From IMG/VR virus record IMGVR_UViG_3300025073_000036, positions 1-64,000 of that record: a stretch of DNA of 64,000 bases. One strand, written 5' to 3'. Below are positions 33,916 through 40,753 of this stretch, piece after piece (the first letter of the stretch is position 1; each line of letters opens with the position of its first letter). The notes beneath the pieces were generated by a model. It was not told the origin of the DNA. It did no database searches and saw only the letters and a program-made list of their open reading frames with translations. Made by a program: the position numbers and the translations under genes. The stretch is from a virus.

Positions 33916-34376
33916 CGGCCGATCCGAAGGGATAGATTCCAGGCGCGTTCGAGCTCGTCGGCCGTCGGGGTGTGTTCAGAGCAGGCCGATCCGAGGTCGG
34001 CCACGACCGGCCCCAACGGGTCGAGATGGCCCTCCGGCCGTGGTAGCACCCAGCGAGGCGGGGCGGTGGGCGAAAGCGCCTCCACGGGGCAGCCGAGAGC
34101 CTGCGCGAGGCGTTCGATGGTCACTCGGCCGCGTGAGCGGCCCCACGAGGCCGGCGGCCCCCGGTGGCCGGCCAGGACGGCGCGCAGGGCGCCCAGGTTG
34201 GCCTCCATGGCCTGCGCCAGCTCCGCCACGTCCGTCGGGCGCCCAGGCGTGCCGGCGGCGGCGTGGTAGGCCAGCGCGAGCCGGATGCGCGCCCCGACGG
34301 CCAGCGCGTCGGGATGGCCGGCCGGGGGCGGTCGGTCCGGCCGGGTGGCGCGGGACGGCGTGCGGCCCCTACCCAC
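33912..34376 (-). CDS. Helix-turn-helix-like protein, unknown function
   Basis: This 154-residue protein starts at GTG 34376, chosen because GGAAGAGG lies just upstream and the overlap with the previous gene is then only 8 bases. The middle reads like a regulator HTH (IRLALAYHAAAG, VAELAQAMEANLGALRAVLAGH, VTIERLAQALGCPVEAL), similar to XRE-type repressors where the last helix recognises DNA. It is the last gene of a three-to-four gene leftward operon. It may regulate neighbouring late or lysis genes. Confidence 0.55.
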   Translation of the reverse strand: MGRGRTPSRATRPDRPPPAGHPDALAVGARIRLALAYHAAAGTPGRPTDVAELAQAMEANLGALRAVLAGHRGPPASWGRSRGRVTIERLAQALGCPVEALSPTAPPRWVLPRPEGHLDPLGPVVADLGSACSEHTPTADELERAWNLSLRIGR

Positions 34377-34917
34377 GGTGCGCCTCTTCCCGGCTGACAG
34401 CGGGCACCATGGGCAGGAAGGCCGCCGAGACCTCGACCCCCACGCCCGCATCGGCCACGGCGCCCAGCGCGGCCGAGAGCCGCCGCCGCACGTTCTCGAC
34501 CGGTTGACGGGTGTGGACGTGCAGCGCGGCCACGGCCTTCGCCACCTCGATCACCCCATCGGACACGTTGCGGATCAGCAGCTCGGTCGGGCAGCAGGGC
34601 CATTCCGGCGTCCAGGCATCTTCCTCATCTTCGATGTCATCCCACACCCAGCGCAGGTCGCCGTCCCGGTCGAGATAGGCGGTCAGGCCGACGGGGCCGC
34701 CGTTCACCACGGCGTAGTACCGGCCCGGCCGGTCGGGGCCGGGGAATGCGCCGGTGGCGGGGTTGGCGCGGGCGACACGGTGGATCTGCGAGGCCGACGG
34801 CCAGCGGTGATCGTCGGCGTGATCCTCGCAGTGCGAGTACCCGTGATTGCCGGGGCCGAAGTCCTGCCCACACTGCGAGCAGGACGTGGCCGAAAAGCGG
34901 GGGGGCGTGCGGTTCAT
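34369..34917 (-). CDS. Zinc-finger protein, unknown function
   Basis: This 182-residue protein has a CxxC...HCEDHADDH cluster at residues 13-36 (CSQCGQDFGPGNHGYSHC), likely binding zinc. A CC pair follows in WTPEWPCCPTELL. The rest is alpha/beta with no recognised family. AGGAGG precedes the ATG. The gene is downstream of a small membrane protein and overlaps it by 4 bases. Confidence 0.6.
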   Translation of the reverse strand: MNRTPPRFSATSCSQCGQDFGPGNHGYSHCEDHADDHRWPSASQIHRVARANPATGAFPGPDRPGRYYAVVNGGPVGLTAYLDRDGDLRWVWDDIEDEEDAWTPEWPCCPTELLIRNVSDGVIEVAKAVAALHVHTRQPVENVRRRLSAALGAVADAGVGVEVSAAFLPMVPAVSREEAHRG

Positions 34918-35165
34918 GGTGCCTCCTGGCAGGACGTGGCAACAAACGGCCGGCCGCCTTCGGGATGGACGACGAGGCCGAACGGGGTATGCACGAGCGC
35001 ATCCCGGCGCAGCGTCAGATCCACCGGGTTGTCGCCGTCGACGGTCTCGACCACGCAGCGGACCCGAAACTCCGCGCGGCCGGCGGTCATGGCGTGCAGG
35101 TAGAAGGCCGCCCCGGCAGAGACGGCCAGGATGAGCGGCAGGTGCTTGAGCAGACGGTTGGCCAT
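34914..35165 (-). CDS. Small secreted or membrane-anchored protein
   Basis: This 83-residue protein begins MANRLLKHLPLILAVSAGAAFYLHAM, a positively charged then hydrophobic segment typical of a signal anchor, with the rest outside the membrane. It ends in VATSC, where a lone Cys could be lipidated or oxidised. Its overlap with the next gene suggests co-translation. It may alter the host envelope (superinfection exclusion is one option), but this is inference. Confidence 0.55.
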   Translation of the reverse strand: MANRLLKHLPLILAVSAGAAFYLHAMTAGRAEFRVRCVVETVDGDNPVDLTLRRDALVHTPFGLVVHPEGGRPFVATSCQEAP

Positions 35166-35166
35166 G

Positions 35167-35463
35167 TCAGGCCACCGCCCGCCCGGTGGCCTGCGCGGCC
35201 AGCACGCCGAGCGCGGCCGAGGCCGCGTCACGGAAGGTCGCACCCGGGCCGCCCGTGGTCTCGCCGACCTTGAAGTACCATCCCCGGGCGGTCTCAGAGT
35301 GCCACACCCGGGCGAGATCGCCCCGGTCATCGCCCAACCGGTAGAAGCAGGTGAAGCCGACCCGGCGCCCCTCGTTGTCGGTGACCGGCTCGCGTCCGGG
35401 CTCCCATCGAAAGCCGCCGTGCATGATGGCGCGAGGCGCCCTATCCATTCCGAATCGCTGCAT
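35167..35463 (-). CDS. First gene of a leftward early operon, unknown function
   Basis: This 98-residue protein (MQRFGMDRAPRAIMHGGFRWEPGRE...) starts at ATG 35463, chosen because it has the AAGGGG ribosome site; ATG-like starts farther out lack one. The sequence is alpha/beta with a beta hairpin (RVGFTCFYRLGDDRGDLARVWHSETARGWYFKV). It is the first gene after the promoter at 35506-35534. No family is recognised. Confidence 0.6.
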   Translation of the reverse strand: MQRFGMDRAPRAIMHGGFRWEPGREPVTDNEGRRVGFTCFYRLGDDRGDLARVWHSETARGWYFKVGETTGGPGATFRDAASAALGVLAAQATGRAVA

Positions 35464-35665
35464 GATGTTCCCCTTGTCCGTCGGCAACGGGCCGACCGAC
35501 CGCCGACACTAGGCGCCGCGCGCCAATGTGGCAAACAAAAAGTGCGACTCTTGAAAAGGCGTGTTAAAACAGTGCGTTGCGGTAGTTGAGCCCGCTGTGT
35601 GTCGCAGGCCTACCTCACTTGTCGCGCGGCGCGTAGAATCCGACGCGACATCACGGGGGGACGCC
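35464..35665. other. Divergent intergenic region between early operon and lysis cassette
   Basis: This 200-bp gap is the longest in the window. The left part holds the leftward promoter and operator described at 35506-35534. The right part is A/T-richer (about 35530-35570) than its surroundings, and TAGAAT at 35634-35639 is a possible -10 for the lysis cassette without a convincing -35 at the proper spacing. The lysis genes may instead be transcribed from a phage- or host-specific promoter type I cannot identify. Confidence 0.5.
35506..35534 (-). promoter_or_regulatory. Leftward promoter with operator in its spacer
   Basis: On the minus strand TTGCCA (35529-35534) and TAGTGT (35506-35511) are 17 bp apart. 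The 17 bases contain TTGGCGCGCGGCGCC, related to the operator at 51763-51779 and to those at 46351 and 51796. Transcription would start near 35499, 36 bases before the first gene's ATG. Confidence 0.55.
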
Positions 35666-36445
35666 ATGTACCGACAGACGCTCACGGTCGCCGACCTGCA
35701 GCAGCTCGGCCTCGAGGCCTTCGACCTCACCGGCCAGGGCACGGACAACCGGGATCGCGAGGCGGTCCCGCCGGGCATCGTCACGCACACCCCTTCGGTG
35801 ACCTTCGCCCGCAAGGCCCTGACCGCTTTCGAGGCCCATCACGGCCGGCTCCCCACGCCCCACGAGCTCGACGCCACGGCCGCCGCTCGCTTCGACCGCG
35901 CGGCCTACCAGCCGGGCTACCTGATCGGCACGGCGGCCGGTGTGTGGCAGCTCGACCTCGACCACCAGCGCGCGCAGCACTCCGGCATGCTGGCCGACGA
36001 CTCGCCGGCCGGTGATGTCTACAAGGCCGGCACCTGGCGCGAGTGGGCGAGCCCTTCGGACGGCTCCGGCTGGCAGCGCCACGGCCGGCCCGGCCACGTC
36101 GTCTACGACTACTGGGATGCGGCCTTCCCGGGCGCACGCTCGCCCTACGACGTGTTCGTGTGGGGCCGCTACCCGAACAACTGCATCGGCATCGACCTCC
36201 TGCCCGATCCCATGACCGGGGCCTACACGGCCGAGCAGCGGCGCACCTACGTGGCCCTCGCCCGGGCGCTCTCCGGCCTGCACGCCTTCCCGATCCGCTT
36301 CGACCGTGTCACCACGCACACCTACGCCTCGCCGGTCGAGCGCGGCACGCAGCGGCTCAAGGGCGGCAAGATCATCGGTGTGCATTGGGACCCGGACGCA
36401 AAGGTGTGGCCGCACGCGCAGGTCGTGGCCGAGGCGGCCTCGTGA
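35666..36445 (+). CDS. Endolysin, N-acetylmuramoyl-L-alanine amidase (Amidase_2-like)
   Basis: This 259-residue protein cuts the amide bond between muramic acid and the peptide of peptidoglycan. The family pattern is seen in order: IVTHTPSV with the first zinc His (about 41), VWQLDLDHQRAQHSG as in AmpD, NNCIGIDLL with the conserved N..IGI, TAEQRRTYVALARAL, and VTTHTYASPVERG with a second zinc His. GVHWDPDAKVWP supplies the last ligand. There is no signal peptide, so a holin is needed. GGGGGG precedes the ATG 35666. The gene begins the rightward lysis cassette. Confidence 0.75.
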   Translation: MYRQTLTVADLQQLGLEAFDLTGQGTDNRDREAVPPGIVTHTPSVTFARKALTAFEAHHGRLPTPHELDATAAARFDRAAYQPGYLIGTAAGVWQLDLDHQRAQHSGMLADDSPAGDVYKAGTWREWASPSDGSGWQRHGRPGHVVYDYWDAAFPGARSPYDVFVWGRYPNNCIGIDLLPDPMTGAYTAEQRRTYVALARALSGLHAFPIRFDRVTTHTYASPVERGTQRLKGGKIIGVHWDPDAKVWPHAQVVAEAAS

Positions 36446-36900
36446 GCGGCCCCGCCGTGCTCGCGCGCCGCCCGGCCGTCTCGACGGCCCGCATGGCCGG
36501 TTACCGGAAGCTGCTGGCCTTCGGGATCACGGCCGTGTGCGCCACCGTTCTCCAGGCGCTCGACAAGTTCGATCCCACGGTGGCCACCTTCCTGGGCACG
36601 GCCCTGTTGACCTACGTGGGCGGCAATGTGCGGGAGCATGCCCACAGGGCCGCGCAGGCCCGCAGCGGCCTCGAGGAAGTCATGGCGGGCACGAGCCTGC
36701 CGCCGCTGCCGACCCGGCCGCTTGCGCCGCGTCCCGGGGTGCCGGCGCCCTTCGACGAGCGCGAAGCGGGCGACCGGACGGAATTCGACCCGGAACGGCC
36801 GGCCGTGGATCGCGAAACGCTCGTGAACCTGCTGACCGACCTCATGGCCGACCGCATGGCCGGCAGACCGAGCGGTCGGCCGGTGGGGGGCGGCCGGTGA
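36442..36900 (+). CDS. Holin-like membrane protein
   Basis: This 152-residue protein starts at GTG overlapping the endolysin stop (GTGA). Two hydrophobic segments (KLLAFGITAVCATVLQAL, about 22-40, and PTVATFLGTALLTYVGG, about 44-61) are separated by a short loop with Asp and Lys. A long charged C-terminus follows (about 90 residues). This is the layout of a two-TM holin or antiholin that would open the membrane for the endolysin. The family is not named by motif; position supports the role. Confidence 0.6.
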   Translation: MSGPAVLARRPAVSTARMAGYRKLLAFGITAVCATVLQALDKFDPTVATFLGTALLTYVGGNVREHAHRAAQARSGLEEVMAGTSLPPLPTRPLAPRPGVPAPFDEREAGDRTEFDPERPAVDRETLVNLLTDLMADRMAGRPSGRPVGGGR

Positions 36901-37553
36901 ACCTGCTCGACGTGCTGGCCCGGTTCTTCGGCGTTGCGCGCCAGGCGTCAGACGCCGACGAGGCCGACGCGCGCCGCCTCGAGGCCGCGCGCGCTGCCGG
37001 ACGGACGGCTGGGCAGATCGCCAGCGAGGCGGAGGCGGAGGCCAGGCGGTTGCACGCACGGACCGGGCCGCGCTGCCGCGTTTGCGGGGGGACTGGCTTT
37101 CTGCGCGCGCACGTTGACGAGCCTGGGGCGCCCTGCCCGCGCTGCGGCGGCAGCGGCGACGAGCCGGGCGGCCGGTTCTCGGGTGGTCCGCCGCCGGCCG
37201 TGCCGGTCCTGATCGTGGCTCTCATGCTGCCGGCGCAGCTCGCGGCCGCTGCACCGCCCGGGCTGGCCAGCGTGCCGCCACCCCTGCCGCAGCCTCCGCC
37301 GATCTACTGCGAGCGCATGCTCGCCGAGCCGGACCCGCAGGATGCGGCAGGCCTGCAGCGCGTGCTCGTCTGTGAGCGGCTGACGAGCGGCTACCGGTTG
37401 GGGCTCGACGCGCTGGCCCTGCATCGGGCAGAAGAGACGGCGGCCGCGCTGCGCGACCCGCCGAGCCGCCTGCAATGGCTGCTCGTGGGGGCCGGGTTGG
37501 CGGTGCTCACCTTTGGAGCATTCGAGACGTATCAGGAGGTCAACCGGAAATGA
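36897..37553 (+). CDS. Lysis-region protein with DnaJ-like zinc knuckle and C-terminal membrane helix
   Basis: This 218-residue protein overlaps the holin-like gene by 4 bases. It has a charged helical start, then CRVCGGTGF and CPRCGGSGD at about 60-87, two CxxCxGxG motifs like the zinc centre of DnaJ. A hydrophobic Ala-rich stretch follows (VPVLIVALMLPAQLAAAA, about 100-117), with a Pro-rich loop after it. The C-terminus ends with a clear membrane helix (LQWLLVGAGLAVLTFGAF). It may be part of the lysis apparatus or a membrane chaperone; the role is unknown. Confidence 0.5.
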   Translation: MNLLDVLARFFGVARQASDADEADARRLEAARAAGRTAGQIASEAEAEARRLHARTGPRCRVCGGTGFLRAHVDEPGAPCPRCGGSGDEPGGRFSGGPPPAVPVLIVALMLPAQLAAAAPPGLASVPPPLPQPPPIYCERMLAEPDPQDAAGLQRVLVCERLTSGYRLGLDALALHRAEETAAALRDPPSRLQWLLVGAGLAVLTFGAFETYQEVNRK

Positions 37554-37858
37554 TGAAGGGCAGCATGGGCGAATGGATACGGTGGCTGCTGGCAGCGGTC
37601 GTGATTCCGCTCGGTCTGATGGTGATCGACCTGCGGGAGACCATTGCACTCCAGGGCAAAGACATCGCGGGCCTTCAGAAGACCCTGACCGAACACATCC
37701 AGGCCGACGGCCAGCGCATCGAAAAAATCACGGAGCGCGGCCTCGCGCAGAACGACAACCTGATCAAGGCCAACGAGGCCTTGACCGCCCTCAAGGAGCG
37801 ACTCGATGACCTTCTCGAAAGCCTCCGGGCATCATCACGTCGCAGCCGGGGAGGATGA
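37550..37858 (+). CDS. Putative inner-membrane spanin-like protein
   Basis: This 102-residue protein starts at ATGATG after AGGAGG and overlaps the preceding stop. It has one TM helix near the N-terminus (WIRWLLAAVVIPLGLMVI, residues 9-26) followed by a helical coiled-coil domain (ALQGKDIAGLQKTLTEHIQ...ALTALKERLDDLLESLRA). An N-terminal anchor followed by a periplasmic coiled coil is the layout of i-spanins, which fuse inner and outer membranes. Some small holins look similar, so this is moderate. Confidence 0.55.
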   Translation: MMKGSMGEWIRWLLAAVVIPLGLMVIDLRETIALQGKDIAGLQKTLTEHIQADGQRIEKITERGLAQNDNLIKANEALTALKERLDDLLESLRASSRRSRGG

Positions 37859-37862
37859 CCTC

Positions 37863-38162
37863 ATGCCGATGGCCGTTTCTCTATTTCTCGCCATGGTCGT
37901 GTCAGTCGTGCTCAGTGCGACCTCGTCGGCCATCACATCGCACGGCCGCAGCAGCCGCCCGTTGTCGGTAGAGCAGGCCCCGGCGGCCACGCCGACACCG
38001 GCCCCGTCCGCGCCGTCGGAACCTCCGGCGCACGACCCGCTCGACATGATGGGCATGCTCACGGCCGAGCTACAGGATCAGGCGTTGATCCTGGCGTTCG
38101 AGACCGAGCGCATCCGGGCCACGCAACGCCCGCCCGCCCGCCGCCGCCCGCCACCGCGCTGA
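37863..38162 (+). CDS. Small membrane-anchored protein, last gene of lysis cassette
   Basis: This 99-residue protein starts at ATG 37863, chosen because GGGGAGG lies eight bases upstream. Its N-terminus (MAVSLFLAMVVSVVLSATSSA) is a membrane anchor or signal, followed by a Pro/Ala/Ser-rich linker (APAATPTPAPSAPSEPP) and a helical tail with Arg/Pro. It could be the outer-membrane partner of the spanin-like protein, but there is no lipobox Cys, so that is doubtful. It ends convergently with the leftward operon. Confidence 0.5.
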   Translation: MPMAVSLFLAMVVSVVLSATSSAITSHGRSSRPLSVEQAPAATPTPAPSAPSEPPAHDPLDMMGMLTAELQDQALILAFETERIRATQRPPARRRPPPR

Positions 38163-38163
38163 T

Positions 38164-39285
38164 CTACTCGGCACCGATGGCCCGACGCGCGTAGTCGCGG
38201 ATTGCCCATAACACGCCGTCCTTGTGCGGCGCCGCGAAGTTGGGCGAAGCCGGATCGCCGATGGTCCGCAGCGCCTCGCGCAGGCGCGCCGCCTCGTCTC
38301 GGGCCTCGACGAGCTGCGCGTCAGCCGGTTCGGCCGCCGCAGCGGTGCCGGATGCCTTCCGCCGGTCGCGCACCGTCTCATGCACGCGGTCGACCCAGGC
38401 CACGCGCTCGGCCTCGTCCTGACTGCGCAGGAAGAGCACCCGCTTGCCGTCGTGGCCAAACGGGATCTCGGCCAGCAGGTCGAACAGCGACTCGTGATCT
38501 CTCTTGGCGCGTTCCAGCTCGGCGATGCGGTCCTTGGCCGTGGCAAGCGCGTTTTCGAGCTGCGACCGCATCCTCTCGTGCGCGCTCTCGGCGTCGAGCG
38601 CCCGTGTCTCGGCGGCGTGGATGCGCTTGGCGACCTCGCCGGACTCGACCGCCACCGGAGCCGGCCGGTGGGCGTCCACCCAGGTCCAGTCGTGCAGCCG
38701 GGTCGGATCGGCCGGGTTGTCGGTCAGGCCGGCGAAGTCAGCCCGCAGGCCTTGCACCCAAGCGCGCAGCGCGTCGAGCTCGCCCTGCGCGGCGCCGAGC
38801 GAGTGCACAAGCGAGCGGCCGCCCGGGCGGCGGATCTCGATGTCGCAGGCCTCGCCGTCCTTGCCATCGGTGCGGAACACGAGGCCGTTGCGCACGCCAC
38901 CCAGGCGCAACAGGGCGCGCCCGGCGTTGCCGAGTACAATGTGCAGCGCCCGGTCAAGCGTGGCCTCCTGCAGTGGCGGCAGGGCCTCGCCGACGGCCTG
39001 GCCGAGGGCCACCGACTCGATGAGGCCTGAGAAGGCCTCGTACTGCTCGCGCGCGTCGTCGAAAAGGGCCAGCACGAGGGCCACGAGGCGCGGCGAGTAG
39101 GAGCGGGCGGGCAGGACGCAGTCGCCGGGATCAGCCCCCGGGTGCAGCGGAGCCAGCACGTCGCGTGCGAACCGTTCGTGCAGGGCCTCGATGGCCGCGC
39201 CGGATGATGGATGGTCGGCCCAGGCCTCGCGCATCTTGTCGAGCAGCCATGGGGGGAGAACGTCTTTCGTTTCGGCGTCGCTCAC
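38164..39285 (-). CDS. Protein with coiled-coil segment, unknown function
   Basis: This 373-residue protein starts at GTG 39285, overlapping the preceding stop (GTGA). The N-terminus (LPPWLLDKMREAWADHPSSG) is helical and the middle is mixed alpha/beta (LDRALHIVLGNAGRALLRLGG, VFRTDGKDGEACDIEI). A long coiled coil runs from about 230 to 275 (AKRIHAAETRALDAESAHERMRSQLENALATAKDRIAELERAK). I know no family for it. It is the last gene of the long leftward operon and ends two bases from the lysis cassette. Confidence 0.55.
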   Translation of the reverse strand: MSDAETKDVLPPWLLDKMREAWADHPSSGAAIEALHERFARDVLAPLHPGADPGDCVLPARSYSPRLVALVLALFDDAREQYEAFSGLIESVALGQAVGEALPPLQEATLDRALHIVLGNAGRALLRLGGVRNGLVFRTDGKDGEACDIEIRRPGGRSLVHSLGAAQGELDALRAWVQGLRADFAGLTDNPADPTRLHDWTWVDAHRPAPVAVESGEVAKRIHAAETRALDAESAHERMRSQLENALATAKDRIAELERAKRDHESLFDLLAEIPFGHDGKRVLFLRSQDEAERVAWVDRVHETVRDRRKASGTAAAAEPADAQLVEARDEAARLREALRTIGDPASPNFAAPHKDGVLWAIRDYARRAIGAE

Positions 39286-39908
39286 GCGGATCTCCGTTGC
39301 AGCAGTTGAGCGGCCACCGCAGCGGCGGCCGGTTCGTCCACGTTCCACAAGCCTTGCGCGCCCGCGTGAGGCACGGGCTCGGCCAAGGCCTGCACCTCTT
39401 CGAGCACCCATCCGAAGGGGCCGAAGTACCAGGGGTCATTGACGATTTCGCGCGCCCGCTGCGCGCTCACCCCGGAGAACGCATCGAGCACGCCATCCCG
39501 GCTCGTGGTGCGGGGCATGCCCTCAACCCAGCCGACCACGCGCACCACCCCCACGAGCACGCTCTCCGGGTGGCAATAGACCACCGGATCGCTGCCCTTC
39601 GCCCGAGGGAACGCCGATTCTCTCCAGGGCAACCGGATGCCGAGATCCGAGCAGTGCAGGCCGCAGCCGTCGTCCCATTTCTTCCCGGCGTGCAGGGCGA
39701 TCAGGCCGTCGCGCGCGGCCTGCGGCGGCTTCATCGGCCGATTCTCGACTCGTTTCGGACCCGGGCCTTCACCCGGGCGGAGGTGAAAGATCGTGTACGG
39801 CCAGGGTCGCCAGAGAGTCAGCGCGCGCAGGATCATGACGGGCGGGTCCTTTCCGAAGCCCTTGGCGGCCAGCAGGCCGCGCACATGGGAAGGGTGCAGG
39901 GTGGGCAC
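39282..39908 (-). CDS. ASCH-domain protein
   Basis: This 208-residue protein shows the ASCH (ASC-1 homology) pattern: ILRALTLWRPWPYTIFHL near residue 26, then KRVENRPMKPPQAARDGLIALHAGK with the Asn-Arg of the family, VGVVRVVGWVEG, and NDPWYFGPFGWVLEEVQALAEPVPHAGAQGLWNV at the C-terminus. ASCH domains are small PUA-like folds that bind RNA or nucleosides; phage copies often sit beside other DNA/RNA genes. A shorter start at ATG 39836 is possible. The next upstream gene in the same operon is another ASCH-like protein. Confidence 0.75.
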   Translation of the reverse strand: MPTLHPSHVRGLLAAKGFGKDPPVMILRALTLWRPWPYTIFHLRPGEGPGPKRVENRPMKPPQAARDGLIALHAGKKWDDGCGLHCSDLGIRLPWRESAFPRAKGSDPVVYCHPESVLVGVVRVVGWVEGMPRTTSRDGVLDAFSGVSAQRAREIVNDPWYFGPFGWVLEEVQALAEPVPHAGAQGLWNVDEPAAAAVAAQLLQRRSA

Positions 39909-39914
39909 GGGCGG

Positions 39915-40550
39915 TCAGGTGGGGCGGGCGGTGACGTGCAGCACCCACGTCCAGGGGCTTGCCTCGGCGCCGACCGCCAGGCGGCCGCCGTGGTCGCTGC
40001 GGAAGGCCTCGACCAGGGCCTCTCCGGAGGGGAAACCCTCGGCCCCCGCGTCCTCGTCGCCCGCCTCGAGCAGCCGTTGAACGGTCAGGCCCGTCACGTC
40101 GAGGTCGAGCCTGGACATGGCGCGCACCATCTTCGGCGCCGGCTCCCACATCAGGTCATGGAAGCCGCCGCCGCTGGCGTAGTCCGCTTCGTAGGCGAGC
40201 CCGTCCCGCTCTCGGAACCGCTCGGCGTAGTAGGTGGGCGGGTGGTCAGCGTGGAAGCGTTCGCGCACCCACAGGCGCAGCCCGTCGTGGAAGCGGCAGT
40301 CGATCCGGTGCTCGGTGTCGAGGTCAGGATCGCGGGCCTTGAGGCATGGCCCGGGGCCGGTCCCCGCCTGGACGATGTCGAGGGCCGACCAGCGCCGGGG
40401 GCCAGCTCGCGACCCGTCCACGATGGACGTTCCGCAGCGCACGGGCAGGCGGAGGCGGGTGGCCGGCGCCCGCCCGTGCAGGCCGAGGAAGCGGCGCACC
40501 TGATCCGGCGAGAGCGTGAGCGGCCGCTCGGTGGCAACGTGGCGGTTCAC
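39915..40550 (-). CDS. Second ASCH-like (phage morphogenetic-type) protein
   Basis: This 211-residue protein has the pattern of a phage ASCH-like family: TERPLTLSPDQVRRFL near the start, FHDGLRLWVRERF, WEPAPKMVRAMSRLDLDVTGLTVQRLLEAGDEDAGAEGF and PWTWVLHV at the end. The block W.P...M.R.MSR..L.VT...VQRL...DA.AEG is very recognisable in members that bind nucleic acid or nucleotides. A binding pocket is expected between the two beta layers. It is transcribed with the other ASCH gene. Confidence 0.75.
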   Translation of the reverse strand: MNRHVATERPLTLSPDQVRRFLGLHGRAPATRLRLPVRCGTSIVDGSRAGPRRWSALDIVQAGTGPGPCLKARDPDLDTEHRIDCRFHDGLRLWVRERFHADHPPTYYAERFRERDGLAYEADYASGGGFHDLMWEPAPKMVRAMSRLDLDVTGLTVQRLLEAGDEDAGAEGFPSGEALVEAFRSDHGGRLAVGAEASPWTWVLHVTARPT

Positions 40551-40753
40551 TCGGCCCCCTCCGCCGGGGGAGCGGTCTCGCCCCGCGTCGCGCGAATGAC
40601 CTGGGCGGCGCGGTGGCGCTTGTAGGCCTGCACGGCCGGGTTGATCTCGTGCAGGCCACGCAGGCGACCGGCGGTGCGCTCCAAGGCCTCGGCGGTGCCG
40701 AGCAGGACCGCCTCGCTCACCATCACCGCCGCCGTGATGAGCGCGGCGGTCAC
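40547..40753 (-). CDS. Small Ala-rich protein, unknown function
   Basis: This 68-residue protein starts at GTG 40753, overlapping the preceding gene by 4 bases (GTGA). It has a hydrophobic Ala/Val N-terminal helix (VTAALITAAVMVSEAVLLGTAEALERT) that may insert in or touch a membrane, followed by a basic helix. Nothing more can be said of its function. Confidence 0.5.
   Translation of the reverse strand: MTAALITAAVMVSEAVLLGTAEALERTAGRLRGLHEINPAVQAYKRHRAAQVIRATRGETAPPAEGAE

Noticed and set aside
35619-35639. Promoter TTGTCG / TAGAAT before the endolysin
   Set aside because: The two boxes are only 9 bp apart, too close for a sigma70 promoter.
33912-38162. Lysogeny module around the XRE-like gene and lysis cassette
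   Set aside because: No integrase, excisionase or attachment-site repeat is visible anywhere; the HTH genes alone do not show lysogeny.
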